Part shown: piece after piece, positions 37,679 to 48,822 of the stretch
How positions within the stretch are numbered: position 1 is the stretch's first letter
How the letters are laid out: each line of letters opens with the position of its first letter
Assembly (NCBI GenBank): GCA_016720825.1
Contig: JADKJV010000004.1
Location: 1 to 64,000 of the forward strand
Source of the DNA: Chitinophagaceae bacterium
Lineage (GTDB): Bacteria; Bacteroidota; Bacteroidia; Chitinophagales; Chitinophagaceae
DNA length: 64,000 bases
Direction: 5' to 3'
Translations under genes and position numbers: made by a program
Notes under the pieces: generated by a model
The model's input: the letters and a program-made list of their open reading frames with translations, nothing else
Told to the model about the DNA's origin: nothing
Databases searched by the model: none

Positions 37679-38499
37679 AAACCTGCAGAAAGCCATCGCC
37701 GGCGTGCAAAAAGCAGCGGCTGACGGAGCACAGATTGTATGCCTGCAGGAACTGTTCACTTCCCTCTATTTCTGCGACACAGAAGATTACGAACATTTCA
37801 AACTGGCAGAACCTATTCCTGGTCCTTCCACGGAAGCGCTTACAGGCCGAAGCAAAAAACCTGGGTGTGGTTATCATTGCATCCTTGTTTGAAAAAAGGG
37901 CACAGGGACTTTACCACAACACCACTGCTGTCATTGATGCCGACGGTTCTTATCTCGGCAAATACCGCAAGATGCATATCCCGGATGATCCGGCTTATTA
38001 CGAGAAATTCTATTTCACACCTGGTGACCTGGGCTATAAAAGATTTGATACCAAATTCGGTAAGATCGGGGTGCTCATCTGCTGGGACCAATGGTATCCC
38101 GAAGCAGCACGCCTCACTGCCCTCATGGGTGCTGAAATATTATTTTACCCCACCGCGATCGGCTGGGCGACTTCACAGGATGAGGCAACCAATACCGAAC
38201 AATACAATGCCTGGCAAACCATCCAGCGCAGTCACGCTGTTGCCAATGGTGTGCATGTGGTCAGTGTAAACCGTGTAGGCCTCGAGCAAAACGGCGCGAT
38301 GAAATTCTGGGGTGGTTCATTTGTGAGCAATCCTTTTGGTTCTGTATTATACCAGGCTTCACATGATAAAGAAGAAATCAAAGTGATTGAAATTGATACG
38401 GCGAAAACAGATCAGTACCGGACGCATTGGCCGTTCCTGCGGGACAGGAGGATTGACTCTTATGATGGTATTACGAAGCGGTACATTGATGGAGAGTAA
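37647..38499 (+). CDS. aguB: N-carbamoylputrescine amidohydrolase (nitrilase family), N-terminus cut and one frameshift
   Basis: About 283 residues survive. The nitrilase catalytic triad is visible: Glu in CLQELFTSLYF, Lys in KYRKMHIPDDPAYYEKFY, Cys in GVLICWDQWYPEAARL. It converts N-carbamoylputrescine to putrescine. The first visible codons give VQMTCTAGKNENLQKAI; the initial ~7 residues expected before LVQMTC are replaced by ppc sequence. The frame breaks at 37839-37841: GPSTEAL continues as QAEAKNLGVVIIASLFEKRA only if one T is dropped, a +1 indel. aguA follows, so this is the agmatine route to putrescine. Confidence 0.85.
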
Positions 38500-38510
38500 G
38501 TAAAAAAATA

Positions 38511-38600
38511 TTTAACCACAAAGCCCACAAAGTTAAAACAAAGGGCACTAAGGCTGTTCCTTTGTGAACCTTGTTTAACCTTTGTGTCCTTTGTGGTAAA
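38511..38600. repeat. CACAAAG-type inverted repeat, copy 4
   Basis: Left arm TTTAACCACAAAGCCCACAA, then ACAAAGGGCACTAAGG; right arm CCTTTGTGTCCTTTGTGGTAAA ending near 38600. It lies between aguB and aguA, ending 13 bases before the aguA ATG. Confidence 0.85.
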
Positions 38601-38612
38601 AAAAAGCATCCC

Positions 38613-39653
38613 ATGTTACTTCCTAAACAAGCTGGCTATTTCTTCCCCGCCGAATTCCACCCCCACCTCGCCACCTGGCTTTCCTGGCCACACAAAGAAG
38701 CCTCCTGGCCCGGTAAGATCCAAACGATCTTTCCCCGATACGCCGATTTTATCAAAGAACTGACGAAAGGCGAACTCGTACGCATCAATGTTGCCGATGA
38801 TGCCATGAAGGCTTTTGCCCTCAGCCATCTGCAAACAGCGGGTGTAGATTTATCCAAAGTGGAATTCTTTTTTCATCCCACCAATGATGCCTGGTGCAGG
38901 GACCATGGCCCGGCGTTTTTGATCAATCCGGCTGCGGATGTAAAAAAAGTAATTGTCGACTGGGGCTATAATGCCTGGGGCAACAAATACCCGCCATATG
39001 ATTTAGATGATGTCATCCCGACATTAATCGGAAAGCATTATAATATTCCCGTGTACCATCCCGGTATTGTGATGGAAGGCGGTTCCGTGGAATTCAATGG
39101 CAAAGGCACGATCATGACCTCGACTGCCTGTTTGCTGAATCCCAATCGCAATCCGCATTTGGACCAGGCGAAGATTGAAGAATACCTCTGTAATTATTAT
39201 GGAGCTGAACAAATCCTGTGGGTGGATGAAGGTATTATTGGTGATGATACCGACGGGCATATTGATGACACCGTCAGGTTTGTGAATGAAGACACGGTGA
39301 TTACAGTGATCGAAGAAAACAAGAATGATGAGAATTATGAATTGCTGCAGCAGAACCTCCGGCAATTAAAAAACATGCGTTTGCTGAATGGCAAGCAACT
39401 GAATATTGTGGAGATTCCTATGCCTGATGAAGTGATCTGGGAAGAACAGCGGCTGCCGGCTTCTTATGCCAATTTCTATATTGCCAATAAATCGGTGATT
39501 GTACCAACGTTCCGTTCTGCGAAGGATGAGAAAGTGCTGCAACAAATACAAACCTGTTTCCCCGAGAGGGAAGTGGTGGGGATTGATTCTACAGATATTA
39601 TATGGGGGCTGGGCAGCTTCCACTGCTTAAGCCAGCAGGAGCCGTTGGTGTAA
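38613..39653 (+). CDS. aguA: Agmatine deiminase
   Basis: 346 residues. Peptidyl-arginine-deiminase fold signatures are WLSWPHKEASWPGK, NDAWCRDHGPAFLI, EGGSVEFNGKGTIMTSTACL (substrate Asp/Glu and His region), GDDTDGHIDDTVRF, and the catalytic Cys in GLGSFHCLSQQEP. It converts agmatine to N-carbamoylputrescine, the substrate of the AguB encoded upstream. The ATG at 38613 gives MLLPKQAGYFFPAEF; upstream in-frame codons are repeat sequence. Confidence 0.93.
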   Translation: MLLPKQAGYFFPAEFHPHLATWLSWPHKEASWPGKIQTIFPRYADFIKELTKGELVRINVADDAMKAFALSHLQTAGVDLSKVEFFFHPTNDAWCRDHGPAFLINPAADVKKVIVDWGYNAWGNKYPPYDLDDVIPTLIGKHYNIPVYHPGIVMEGGSVEFNGKGTIMTSTACLLNPNRNPHLDQAKIEEYLCNYYGAEQILWVDEGIIGDDTDGHIDDTVRFVNEDTVITVIEENKNDENYELLQQNLRQLKNMRLLNGKQLNIVEIPMPDEVIWEEQRLPASYANFYIANKSVIVPTFRSAKDEKVLQQIQTCFPEREVVGIDSTDIIWGLGSFHCLSQQEPLV

Positions 39654-39654
39654 T

Positions 39655-39732
39655 TTTTTTACCAAAGTGCACAAAGGTTAAAAAAGGCCTCAAAGGTTAA
39701 GGTTTAACTCTTTGTGACCTTGGTGTTTTACA
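39655..39732. repeat. CACAAAG-type inverted repeat, copy 5
   Basis: TTTTTACCAAAGTGCACAAAGG on the left and CTCTTTGTGACCTTGGTGTTTTA on the right. It occupies the whole 89-base gap between the convergent aguA and porin genes, a natural place for a two-way terminator. Confidence 0.75.
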
Positions 39733-39742
39733 GCGAAGTGCT

Positions 39743-40867
39743 TTAAGTGGTTATGTATTTAAAAGAATAAACAGCTGCTACGAGGAAGCTTGCTGTACTA
39801 TTTTTGTAAGCACCATTTTTATCAGTAAACAACACCGGTTTTGCCGTATGATCTAACCTGAATTCAGGAATAAATGTAAACCCACCTGCTTTGAAATTAG
39901 CCGATAAAGTACTCGACAGTATTTTACCACCATCCGCTCCATAGGCAAACGGCTTCAGCTGGAATTCATCACTGAATAATTCCTCTCTTAATGTAAGTCC
40001 GAACCAGCTGGCAGGATCATAATTCAAATAAGCTGCAGCGCCCCACCAGGTCTGGCTGCTGATGTTTTTGGCGCCATCCCATAAACGGGTTGAATTCACT
40101 GTGCCATTAACAGCGATATTGAATTTATCACTGAATTTGGCAGTTACCACAGCATCCACCTGGCGGGTTTGTGATGTATCGGGATTTTCTCCGCTTACAT
40201 AGTTCAGGTATAATTTGATCTTATCTGTCGGCGCGAATGTGTACTGGGCCAGCAGGAATTTCTTATTGACAAAACCAGCCGGGGGAATATGGAAATCGGT
40301 GGGATTCGCCACACCCAGCATAAAGCCATGCTTGCCTTTCGTGATTTCTGCTTTCAGTCCGGTATGGGAGAAAGGCCCGTTGGTAAACATATAACTCATG
40401 CTGTAATTCCTGTTCAGTTGGGGATCCACCAGTTCATAGCCCACATGGGTGGCCCATACGCCCATGGTGAATTTCAACCAGCTGGCGGGGGAGTAACTAA
40501 CATAAAGTTGTTTAATAGCCTGTGTTATGCCATCTGATGTATATGCAAATTCTTTGGCGCGGGGACCAAACCCCAGATCAGCAACAGCACTTACTTTTTC
40601 ACCGCTGTGTTCCAGCTTAACACTGGCCATTCCAGGGGTAAATCCATTGTGCTGTGTGGTGAAACTCGTAAACCCATTTGCTGCAGTATTGGCAAAATCA
40701 TATTTATAATATAAATCAACCGAGCCGCTGATTTTCAGTGCGGGCGTCTTAGGCACATCGGTTTCGGTTTTGGAACTGTCGGCCGCAACAGCTATTGAAG
40801 CTACCTGGGAACTGGAAGTATAGAACAGGAACAGGGTGGCGGTTGCCACAAATAATTTTTGTAACAT
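39743..40867 (-). CDS. Outer-membrane beta-barrel protein (putative porin, BBP2-like)
   Basis: 374 residues. A signal peptide (MLQKLFVATATLFLFYTSSS) is followed by a barrel with alternating-hydrophobic strands and the terminal strand FLVAAVYSFKYITT. The start KISGSVDLYYKYDF, and the QLYVSYSPASWLKFTMGVWA and NRNYSMSYMFTNGPFSHTGL segments, match OmpL-like BBP2 porins. It follows amtB on the same strand, separated by a CACAAAG repeat. A role in passing ammonium or another nitrogen source across the outer membrane is suggested by position only. Confidence 0.78.
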   Translation of the reverse strand: MLQKLFVATATLFLFYTSSSQVASIAVAADSSKTETDVPKTPALKISGSVDLYYKYDFANTAANGFTSFTTQHNGFTPGMASVKLEHSGEKVSAVADLGFGPRAKEFAYTSDGITQAIKQLYVSYSPASWLKFTMGVWATHVGYELVDPQLNRNYSMSYMFTNGPFSHTGLKAEITKGKHGFMLGVANPTDFHIPPAGFVNKKFLLAQYTFAPTDKIKLYLNYVSGENPDTSQTRQVDAVVTAKFSDKFNIAVNGTVNSTRLWDGAKNISSQTWWGAAAYLNYDPASWFGLTLREELFSDEFQLKPFAYGADGGKILSSTLSANFKAGGFTFIPEFRLDHTAKPVLFTDKNGAYKNSTASFLVAAVYSFKYITT

Positions 40868-40982
40868 TGTATTGCATTTTTAATGTAAGAAAAGGGCGTT
40901 GCAGGTAACCGTTTTTGCGAGAAACGATTACCACTCAAGCAATGCCTTTTTCGATTGAATGACGTTTGGAACTTAGTGAGAA

Positions 40983-41062
40983 TTTTACCACAAAGCACAC
41001 AAAGGATAAGCAAAGTGCACAAAGGTGAACGACTGATCCTTTGTGTTCTTTGTGGTTATGTA
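40983..41062. repeat. CACAAAG-type inverted repeat, copy 6
   Basis: Left arm TTTTACCACAAAGCACACAA, then CAAAGTGCACAAAGG; right arm CCTTTGTGTTCTTTGTGGTTA ends at ~41059. It abuts the amtB stop codon, so it would form a hairpin at the amtB 3' end. Confidence 0.85.
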
Positions 41063-41063
41063 T

Positions 41064-42458
41064 TTAAATCGCAACGGGCTTCTCTTCAATATTGCCGTTG
41101 TTATGTACCAGTAAATGCCCCTGCATATATTTTTCATCATGCTGTGAAGCGTCCAGACCTTCTTCTTCTTCCAGTTCACTTACACGCATCGGTACCACGT
41201 AATTGATGAATTTAAATATACCATAAGACACTATAAAGCTGTAGCCGGCTACAATAGCCATAGCTTTCACCTGAGTAAAGAAGACAGCAGGGTTACCATA
41301 GAATAGCCCCTGCGGCCCTGGTATTCCATGAACAGCTGTGTTGGCAAATACACCGGTAAGAAGCATACCAACCATGCCACCTAAACCATGACAGGGGAAT
41401 ACATCCAGCGTATCGTCTACTTTTGATCTTTGTTTGATACTTACGGCAACATTGGAAACAAGTGCTCCAACAAGACCTATAATGATACTCTGCGGGATAC
41501 CCACATAACCTGCAGCAGGGGTAATAGCCACCAGGCCAACCACAGCACCGATACAGAATCCGAGTACAGAAGGTTTCTTTCCTTTGATAACATCAAAGAA
41601 CATCCATGTCAGACCTGCCGCAGATGCCGCCGTACTGGTGGTTCCAAATGCATTTACTGCCAGCGGAGTTGCACCAACAGCTGAGCCGGCGTTAAAACCA
41701 AACCAGCCAAACCAAAGCAGGCCTGTACCAATCAGTACATACGGTACGTTAGCCGGCGGGATTTCTTTTTGTTCTATATGTGATTTACGTCTTTTTAAAA
41801 CCAATGCACCTGCTAATGCTGCACAACCTGCCGTGATGTGTACAACTGTACCACCGGCAAAGTCAAAAGCACCCATCTTCGCCAGGAATCCTTCCGGATG
41901 CCAGCTCCAGTGTGCTACCGGTGCATAAACAAGCGGGAGAATAATCCAATGAACAGGATGTAAGAAGTGAAACGGATCCTTTCAGCAACTGCGCCCACAA
42001 CCAGTCCGGGAGTGATAATGGCGAACATCAGCTGGAACAAAGAGAACAACGAAAGCGGAATCGTGTTCGCCGCTGGTAAGGCTGCACCGGATTCACACCA
42101 TGATAGAATGCATAAGTGGAAGGATCTCCGATCAGTCCGCCAATGGATTTACCAAAAGCAAGGCTAAAACCACAGGTTACCCAAATCACACCAACAATAC
42201 CTGCAGCCACGGTGCTTTTAATCATCGTGGAGATTACATTCTTGCGGTGAACCATGCCACCATAGAAGAATGCGAGTCCGGGTGTCATCAGGAAAACAAG
42301 GCTGTCGAAACCAGCACCCAGGCAATATCAGAGGAACTGTATTGGGGGTCGCCGGCACCGGGCACATAATCGGCCTCGGGTTTAATAAACATGGCAATCA
42401 GGGCAATCGCTACCAAGAAGACAAAGGGTAAAATCTGTTTGGCTCTTACTTTACTCAT
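41064..42458 (-). CDS. amtB: Ammonium transporter, three one-base frameshifts
   Basis: 465 residues after repair. Pieces in order: a signal-like first helix (KQILPFVFLVAIALIAMFIK), DIAWVLVSTALVFLMTPGLA, FFYGGMVHRKNVISTMIKST, FSLFQLMFAIITPGLVVGAV then AERIRF, PVAHWSWHPEGFLAKMGAFD then FAGG, and the intact C-terminal 270 residues (LIGTGLLWFGWFGFNAGSA, CHGLGGMVGMLLTGVFANTA). The frame breaks near 42298-42303, 42077-42084 and 41941-41952, each needing one added base. Amt proteins are trimers that conduct ammonium. No P-II gene is adjacent; a porin follows and gltBD lie upstream. Confidence 0.88.
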
Positions 42459-42505
42459 GTTGGTAGGTTTTAATTAAAAAAATTAATAATATTAACTATT
42501 TCAAT

Positions 42506-42513
42506 CAAATCTA
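42506..42513 (-). promoter_or_regulatory. Candidate amtB promoter, -7 element
   Basis: On the minus strand the bases read TAGATTTG, an exact TAnnTTTG match 47 bases upstream of the amtB ATG, in a 177-base AT-rich gap after gltD. It suggests amtB has its own promoter. Confidence 0.5.
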
Positions 42514-42635
42514 TCAAAAAATGAGATTAACGCCTGTTAGTTTTATAAATAATACGGGGTATTTTAGATAAAAGTGGACAAATAAGACATAATTGTTAGA
42601 AATTATAAATATGCTTAATTATTACAATGTGTAAT

Positions 42636-44147
42636 TTATACTTTTGAATTCAGGATTAAGGGGGCATTCTTGGATTCCAGGAGTGAATGTTGGTGATTCA
42701 GGAACAAATCCACCTGGCGGGCTGCTTCCCTTCCTTCGCTGATCGCCCAAACAACCAGGCTTTGCCCGCGACGGATATCACCGGCCGCAAAAACCTTGGG
42801 TATGCTGGTCTGGTAATTTTTTTCACTGGCCAGCACATTTTTTCGTTCATCCCTTTCAACCTGCAGCTGTTCCAGCAGCCCTTCATATTTGGGTTGCGTA
42901 AAACCCAATGCCAGTAATGCCAGTTCACAGGGAATCTCCCTTTCAGAACCAGCAACTTCTTTAAATGATCCGGGTTTGCCATCTGCACCAAAACTCCATG
43001 CAAGGTCCACCACCTGCAAAGCCCTGAGAGCACCATTGGCATCTCCTAAAAAAGCTTTCGTGGCAATAGCCCACAAACGGTCTGCCCCTTCTTCATGCGA
43101 GGTGGTTGTTTTCAGCAACATAGGATAAGAAGGCCATGGCATACTCTCATTGCGTTCTTTCGGAGGCTGGGGTAATAGCTCCAACTGGGTAACAGAAACT
43201 GCGCCCTGGCGGTTACTGGTTCCCACACAATCACTACCCGTATCACCACCACCAATCACCACTACATTTTACCATGCGCATTGATCAGCTCCCGTATAAA
43301 TATTACTTTCTGTTTCTGCATCGGCGAATGCATCCTTACCCGCCACTTGTTTATTTTGTTGCTTGAGGAAATGCATCGCGAACTGTACGCCTTTCAGTTC
43401 CCGCCCGGGAATAGGTAAATCCCTTGGCACGGTGGAACCGCAAGCCAGTACAATCGCATGGTATTCGCGGATCAGGTCATTCACCGGCACATTCACACCC
43501 ACATGTGCATGATAGCGGAACTGCACACCTTCTTCTTCCAGTAAACTGATCCTTCTCTCGACCACCCATTTTTCCAGTTTGAAATCAGGGATACCATATC
43601 GCAGTAATCCGCCCGCCGCATCATCTCTTTCAAAAACAGTCACCAGGTGACCGGCATAATTCAATTGCGCCGCTGCAGCAAGTCCGGCAGGGCCAGAACC
43701 AATTACCGCAACTTTCTTCCCGCTTCTTACCGCCGGTTTTCTCGGCTTTACAAATCCATTTGAAAACGCGATCTCTATAATATGTTTTTCTATTTCTTCA
43801 ATCGTCACCGCAGGCTGGTTAATGCCAAGCACACAAGCCGCTTCACAAGGGGCAGGACAAATCCTTCCCGTGAATTCAGGGAAATTATTCGTGGAAGAAA
43901 GAATGGCATACGCTTCTTCCCAGTCATTGCGGTACACCGCATCATTGAATTCAGGGATGATATTACCCAACGGACAACCCTGGTGGCAAAAAGGTACACC
44001 GCAATTCATGCAGCGGGCTGATTGCTGATTGAGTTTTTCCCCGTCATACAATTCCGTGAATTCCTTGTAATGCTGTACACGTTCACTCACCGGTTTTTTG
44101 CCGGGCAATTCACGGGTAAATTCAAGAAAGCCTGTAGGTTTTCCCAT
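42636..44147 (-). CDS. gltD: Glutamate synthase small subunit, two compensating indels
   Basis: ~503 residues. The N-terminal Fe-S domain has ARCMNCGVPFCHQGCPLGN and GRICPAPCEAACVLGI. The FAD Rossmann motif is VAVIGSGPAGLAAAAQLNYA and the NADPH motif VVVIGGGDTGSDCVG. The C-terminal block reads PKVFAAGDIRRGQSLVVWAI. A stop appears at 43269 because of two close indels: an extra G at the CCC 43291-43293 (plus strand) and a missing A at the T-run 43267-43270. Reading between them gives TELINAHGKNVVVIGG as expected. GltD passes electrons to GltB, encoded 5 bases upstream. Confidence 0.9.
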
Positions 44148-44152
44148 CGCGT

Positions 44153-47100
44153 TTATTTTTTGTGTACACTGGCACCCTGTTTGGAAACCTGCAGGGCATT
44201 TTTATAATCTTTCGGAAATACTTTTACGAAATGCTGTAACTGGTTATCAAGATCATCCAATATAAACTTAGCCACCGTGCTGCCGGTAAATTCAGCATGA
44301 CGGCTGATCAGTGTGAACAATTCGTTTTTATCAGACAAATCACAGGGATCCAGATCCACCATTTCTGTATTGCAGTTCCCCGCAAAAGTTTTTCTTGTGT
44401 CATAGATATAAGCAATACCACCACTCATACCAGCCGCGAAATTCCTTCCGGTTTCACCCAATACCACCACAAGTCCACCAGTCATATATTCACAACCATG
44501 GTCACCGACTGATTCCACCACAACCTTTGCCCCTGAATTCCTTACACCAAACCGTTCCCCGGCCATACCACGGATATACGCTTCCCCGGCCGTGGCTCCG
44601 TACAATGCCACATTGCCAATGATGCTGTTTTCTTCCGGGATATAACTCGCCGTTCTTGGCGGATAAATAATAAGCCTGGCACCGGACAATCCCTTTCCGA
44701 AATAATCATTCGCATCGCCTTCCAGTTCCAGGGTTATGCCTTTGGTATTGAATGCACCAAAACTCTGTCCGGCTGTACCATTGAATTTAAAATGGATCGT
44801 TCCATCCGGTAATCCGGCCGAACCATATTTTTTACTGATCGCATAGGAGAGCAGCGTGCCCGTCGTACGATCTGTGTTCTTTAATGTATATGATCCAGTT
44901 ACTTTCGCCTGGTGATCTAATGCGGGTTTTGCATCTTCAATCAGTTTCCATCCCAGGTTATCTTCCAGTCCGTGATCCTGTTCTTCCTGGCAATACAATC
45001 CGGTATACAAGGAATTGGGTTCCTTGTATAATACCGCAGATAAATCCAGGTTCTTGTATTTCCAGTGATCAATCGCCGGGCGCATTTCCAACTGGTCCAC
45101 CTGGCCAATCATTTCATTCACCGTACGGAATCCCAGCTCAGCCATGATCTCACGCAGGTCCTGTGTGATCAGTTTGAAAAAGTTCACCACTTTATCGGGA
45201 TCACCGGAAAATCTTTTTCTTAATTCTTCATCCTGTGTGGCAATACCGGCCGGACAGGTATTCAGGTGACATTTACGCATCATGATACAGCCCTGTACAA
45301 CGAGTGCCGCAGTGGCAATGCCCCATTCTTCCGCGCCGAGTAATGCCGCAATCGCAATGTCACGGGCCGTTTTCATTTGCCCGTCAGCCTGCACCACGAC
45401 ACGGCTCCGTAATTTATTTTTAACTAATGTCTGATGTGTTTCTGCCAATCCCAGTTCCCACGGTAAACCTGCATGGCGGATAGAACTCACTGGTGATGCA
45501 CCCGTACCGCCATCATACCCGGCAATCAGTACTACATCCGCTTTGGCTTTGGTAACACCCGCAGCAATCGTACCCACACCGGCCTTACTCACCAGCTTTA
45601 CACTGATCCTTGCTTTTGGATTTGCATTTTTCAAATCATAGATCAGTTGTGCCAAATCTTCAATCGAATAAATATCATGATGGGGCGGGGGAGAGATCAG
45701 TCCCACACCGGGTGTGGAATGCCTCACCTTCGCGATCCACTCATCCACTTTATGCCCGGGTAACTGGCCACCTTCACCGGGTTTCGCACCCTGCGCCATT
45801 TTAATCTGCAGTTCATCCGCCTCTGCGAGATACATCGCTGTTACACCAAACCGCGCACTGGCCACCTGCTTGATCGCGCTGCGCATCGAATCCCCATTGG
45901 CCATTTTCTCATAACGTCTTTCATCTTCCCCGCCTTCACCGGTATTGCTTTTGGCCCCCAGCCGGTTCATCGCAATCGCCAATGTGGTATGCGCTTCCCA
46001 GGAGATGGAGCCAAAGCTCATCGCACCCGTCGCAAATCTTTTATAAATACTTTCTGCCGGTTCCACTTCATCAATCGGTACAGCAGGCCGGTTCTTTTTA
46101 AACTGGAATAATCCGCGAAGCGTGGCCGCTTTCTCGGTCTGGTCATTCACCAGTGCCGAATATTTTTTGAATAATTGCAGGTCATTCTTCTTCGTGGCTT
46201 CCTGCAACAGGTGGATCGTTTGCGGATTAAATAAATGGAATTCCCCTTTTTGTTTCCATTGGTATACACCACCCACCGGTAAACGCGAGGAAGGAATATC
46301 CCGCCGGCTGAAAGCCAGCCAGTGTTTGGATAAAGCCTCACGCGCAATTTCATCCAACCCCATTCCTTCAATACGTGAAGTGGCGCCGGTGAAATAACGG
46401 TCCACCACATCTTTATTCAATCCCACAATTTCAAATATCTGTGAACCCTGGTAAGATTGCAGGGTGGAAATACCCATCTTTGAAAATACTTTCAGCAATC
46501 CGTCATTCACCGCCTTGATATAATTTTTCTTCAGCTGGTCTTCACTTAAATGCGTGCGCAGTTTGCCGCTTTCCATCATATCGCGGATGGTTGACAATGC
46601 GAGATACGGATTCACCGCTGTTGCACCGAAAGCTATGAGACAGGCAAAATGATGCACTTCCCATACATCGCCCCCTTCCACGATAATACCTACCTGCCCG
46701 CGCATCCCTTTTTTAATCAGGTGGTGGTGAATCGCCGCCGTGGACAACAACGAAGGAATAGAAGCATGGTCACTGTCAATCGCCCGGTCCTGCAGGATCA
46801 GCACTTTGAATCCGTCTTCCACTGCATCCACCGCATAACGACAAAGCCTGTCGATTGCTGTTTTTAATGATCCGGGTTTGCCATCTGCTTTGAAATAACA
46901 CTGCAGTGTTTTTGACTGGAACAAACCGGTATCAATACTCCGGATTTTTTCCAGCTCATAATTATTCAGCACCGGTTGTTTCAGCGCCACACTGTGACAG
47001 GTCAGCGGGTCTTCCAGCAACAGGTTACCATTATTGCCTGCAAAAGTGGCCAGCGACATCACCGCTCTTTCACGTATCGGGTCAATCGGCGGATTGGTTA

Positions 47101-48683
47101 CCTGCGCAAATAACTGTTTGAAATAATGGCTCAGGTGCTGGGGATGTTCACTGAGTATCGCCAGCGGGATATCAGTACCCATGGAACCAATCGGTTCTTT
47201 TCCATCCAATGCCATCGGCGCAATAATCGTATCAAGATCTTCTGTTGAATAACCAAATGCTTTCTGGTATTTAAAAACCATGGTCACGTTCCAGATGCGT
47301 AAACATCACGCGGGGTTCCGGTAAATCTTCCAGCCTGATCTTGTATTTATTCAGCCACTCACCATAATTCTTTTGTGAGCAGATCTCTTTTTTCAATTCG
47401 GTATCACTGATGATCTTGCCTTTCTCCATATCCACCACAAACATCTTACCGGGCTGCAAACGGCCTTTTTCAATAATCAGTGCGGGGTCAACAGGCAGTA
47501 CACCAGTTTCTGAGGCCATGATCACACGGTCATCACTGGTCACACAATAGCGGGAGGGGCGGAGACCATTCCGGTCTAACGTCGCACCGATAATCCGTCC
47601 ATCCGTAAACGAAATGGAAGCAGGCCCGTCCCAGGGTTCCATGAATGAAGAGTGGAATTCGTAAAACGCTTTTTTCACCGGATCCATTTGTTCATTACCA
47701 TCCCAGGCTTCGGGAATCAACATCATCATCACATGGGGTAATGAACGGCCGGACAACGTCAGCAGTTCTATGATATTATCCAAACAGGCAGAATCACTCT
47801 GATCAGCCGTAATAATTGGTAACAGCATTTCCATTTCTTCCCTTGTGAAATAAGGAGAAGTAAATCCTTTCTCACTCGTGCGGAGCCAGTTCAGGTTCCC
47901 CTGTAAAGTATTGATCTCACCATTGTGCGCGATATAGCGGAAAGGTTGCGCCAGTTTCCAGGAAGGGAAAGTATTCGTGGCAAAACGGGAATGCACGAGG
48001 CCAAATGCACTCACCACTCTTTTATTCTGCAGATCGGGAAAATAATTCCGCACTTGTAAACTCGTCAGTTGTCCTTTGTACACCACCACCCGGTGTGAAC
48101 AGGACGCGATGTAAAAACCAATCGCATCTTTCTTTACTGTATTCTGGATGGTATGGGAAGCATAATTGCGGAGGATGAATAATTTCCTTTCAAAATCATC
48201 TCCGTTTGAAATATGATCCGGACAGGCAATGAAAACCTGTTCCGTCTCCGGTTCTACGCTCAATGCAGTCGGACCGATGCCATCCGGATTCACGGGCACT
48301 TTGCGGTAAGCAAGGATTTCCAGACCAAGTCGCTCTGCACTGCGGTTAAAAATTTCCCTGCATTCTTCCCGTAAGCGGATATCCCTCGGGAAAAATAATA
48401 CAGCCACACCATATTTGCCAAACGCAGGCAAATGCACACCCAGTCGGATACATTCATCAAAGAAGAATTCATGCGGGGTCTGGATCATGATTCCGGCACC
48501 GTCACCTGTATTGTTCTCACAGCCGCAGGCACCACGGTGCTCCATATTCTCGAGCACGGTCAGTGCATCGGAAATATGCTGGTGGGATTTATACCCTTTC
48601 AGGGAGGTAACAAAGCCGATACCGCAGGCATCATGCTCGAATGCGGGATTGTATAAACCGGGATTGCTTGCCATGGGCTTCAA
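44153..48683 (-). CDS. gltB: Glutamate synthase large subunit, one frameshift
   Basis: ~1509 residues after repair (a second ATG is at 48674). The class-II amidotransferase N-terminus is HDACGIGFVTSLKGYKSHQH, with Cys20 the expected mature N-terminal nucleophile, then MEHRGACGCENNTGDGAG. The FMN/synthase domain shows GEGGEDERRYEKMANGD and VLIAGYDGGTGASP. The 3Fe-4S Cys cluster is CIMMRKCHLNTCPAGIATQ. The GltB C-terminal domain contains NSGAKVVVESVGDHGCEYMT. The frame breaks at 47274-47282: HLERD should run into VFKYQKAFGYSTEDLDT, which needs one base removed from CATGGTTTTT. Total length is one over a multiple of three. Confidence 0.93.
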
Positions 48684-48822
48684 TTGTTAAGTAAAAAAGT
48701 TTCATGCACGGGATATCCGTACAGGCAGCAAGCAATGTTGTAAAATACCGATTTATCAAAGGATACGGGAAGCCACGCCGGGCTTGTTTTCCACAGGTTA
48801 TCAGACGAATGACTGTTCGTGT

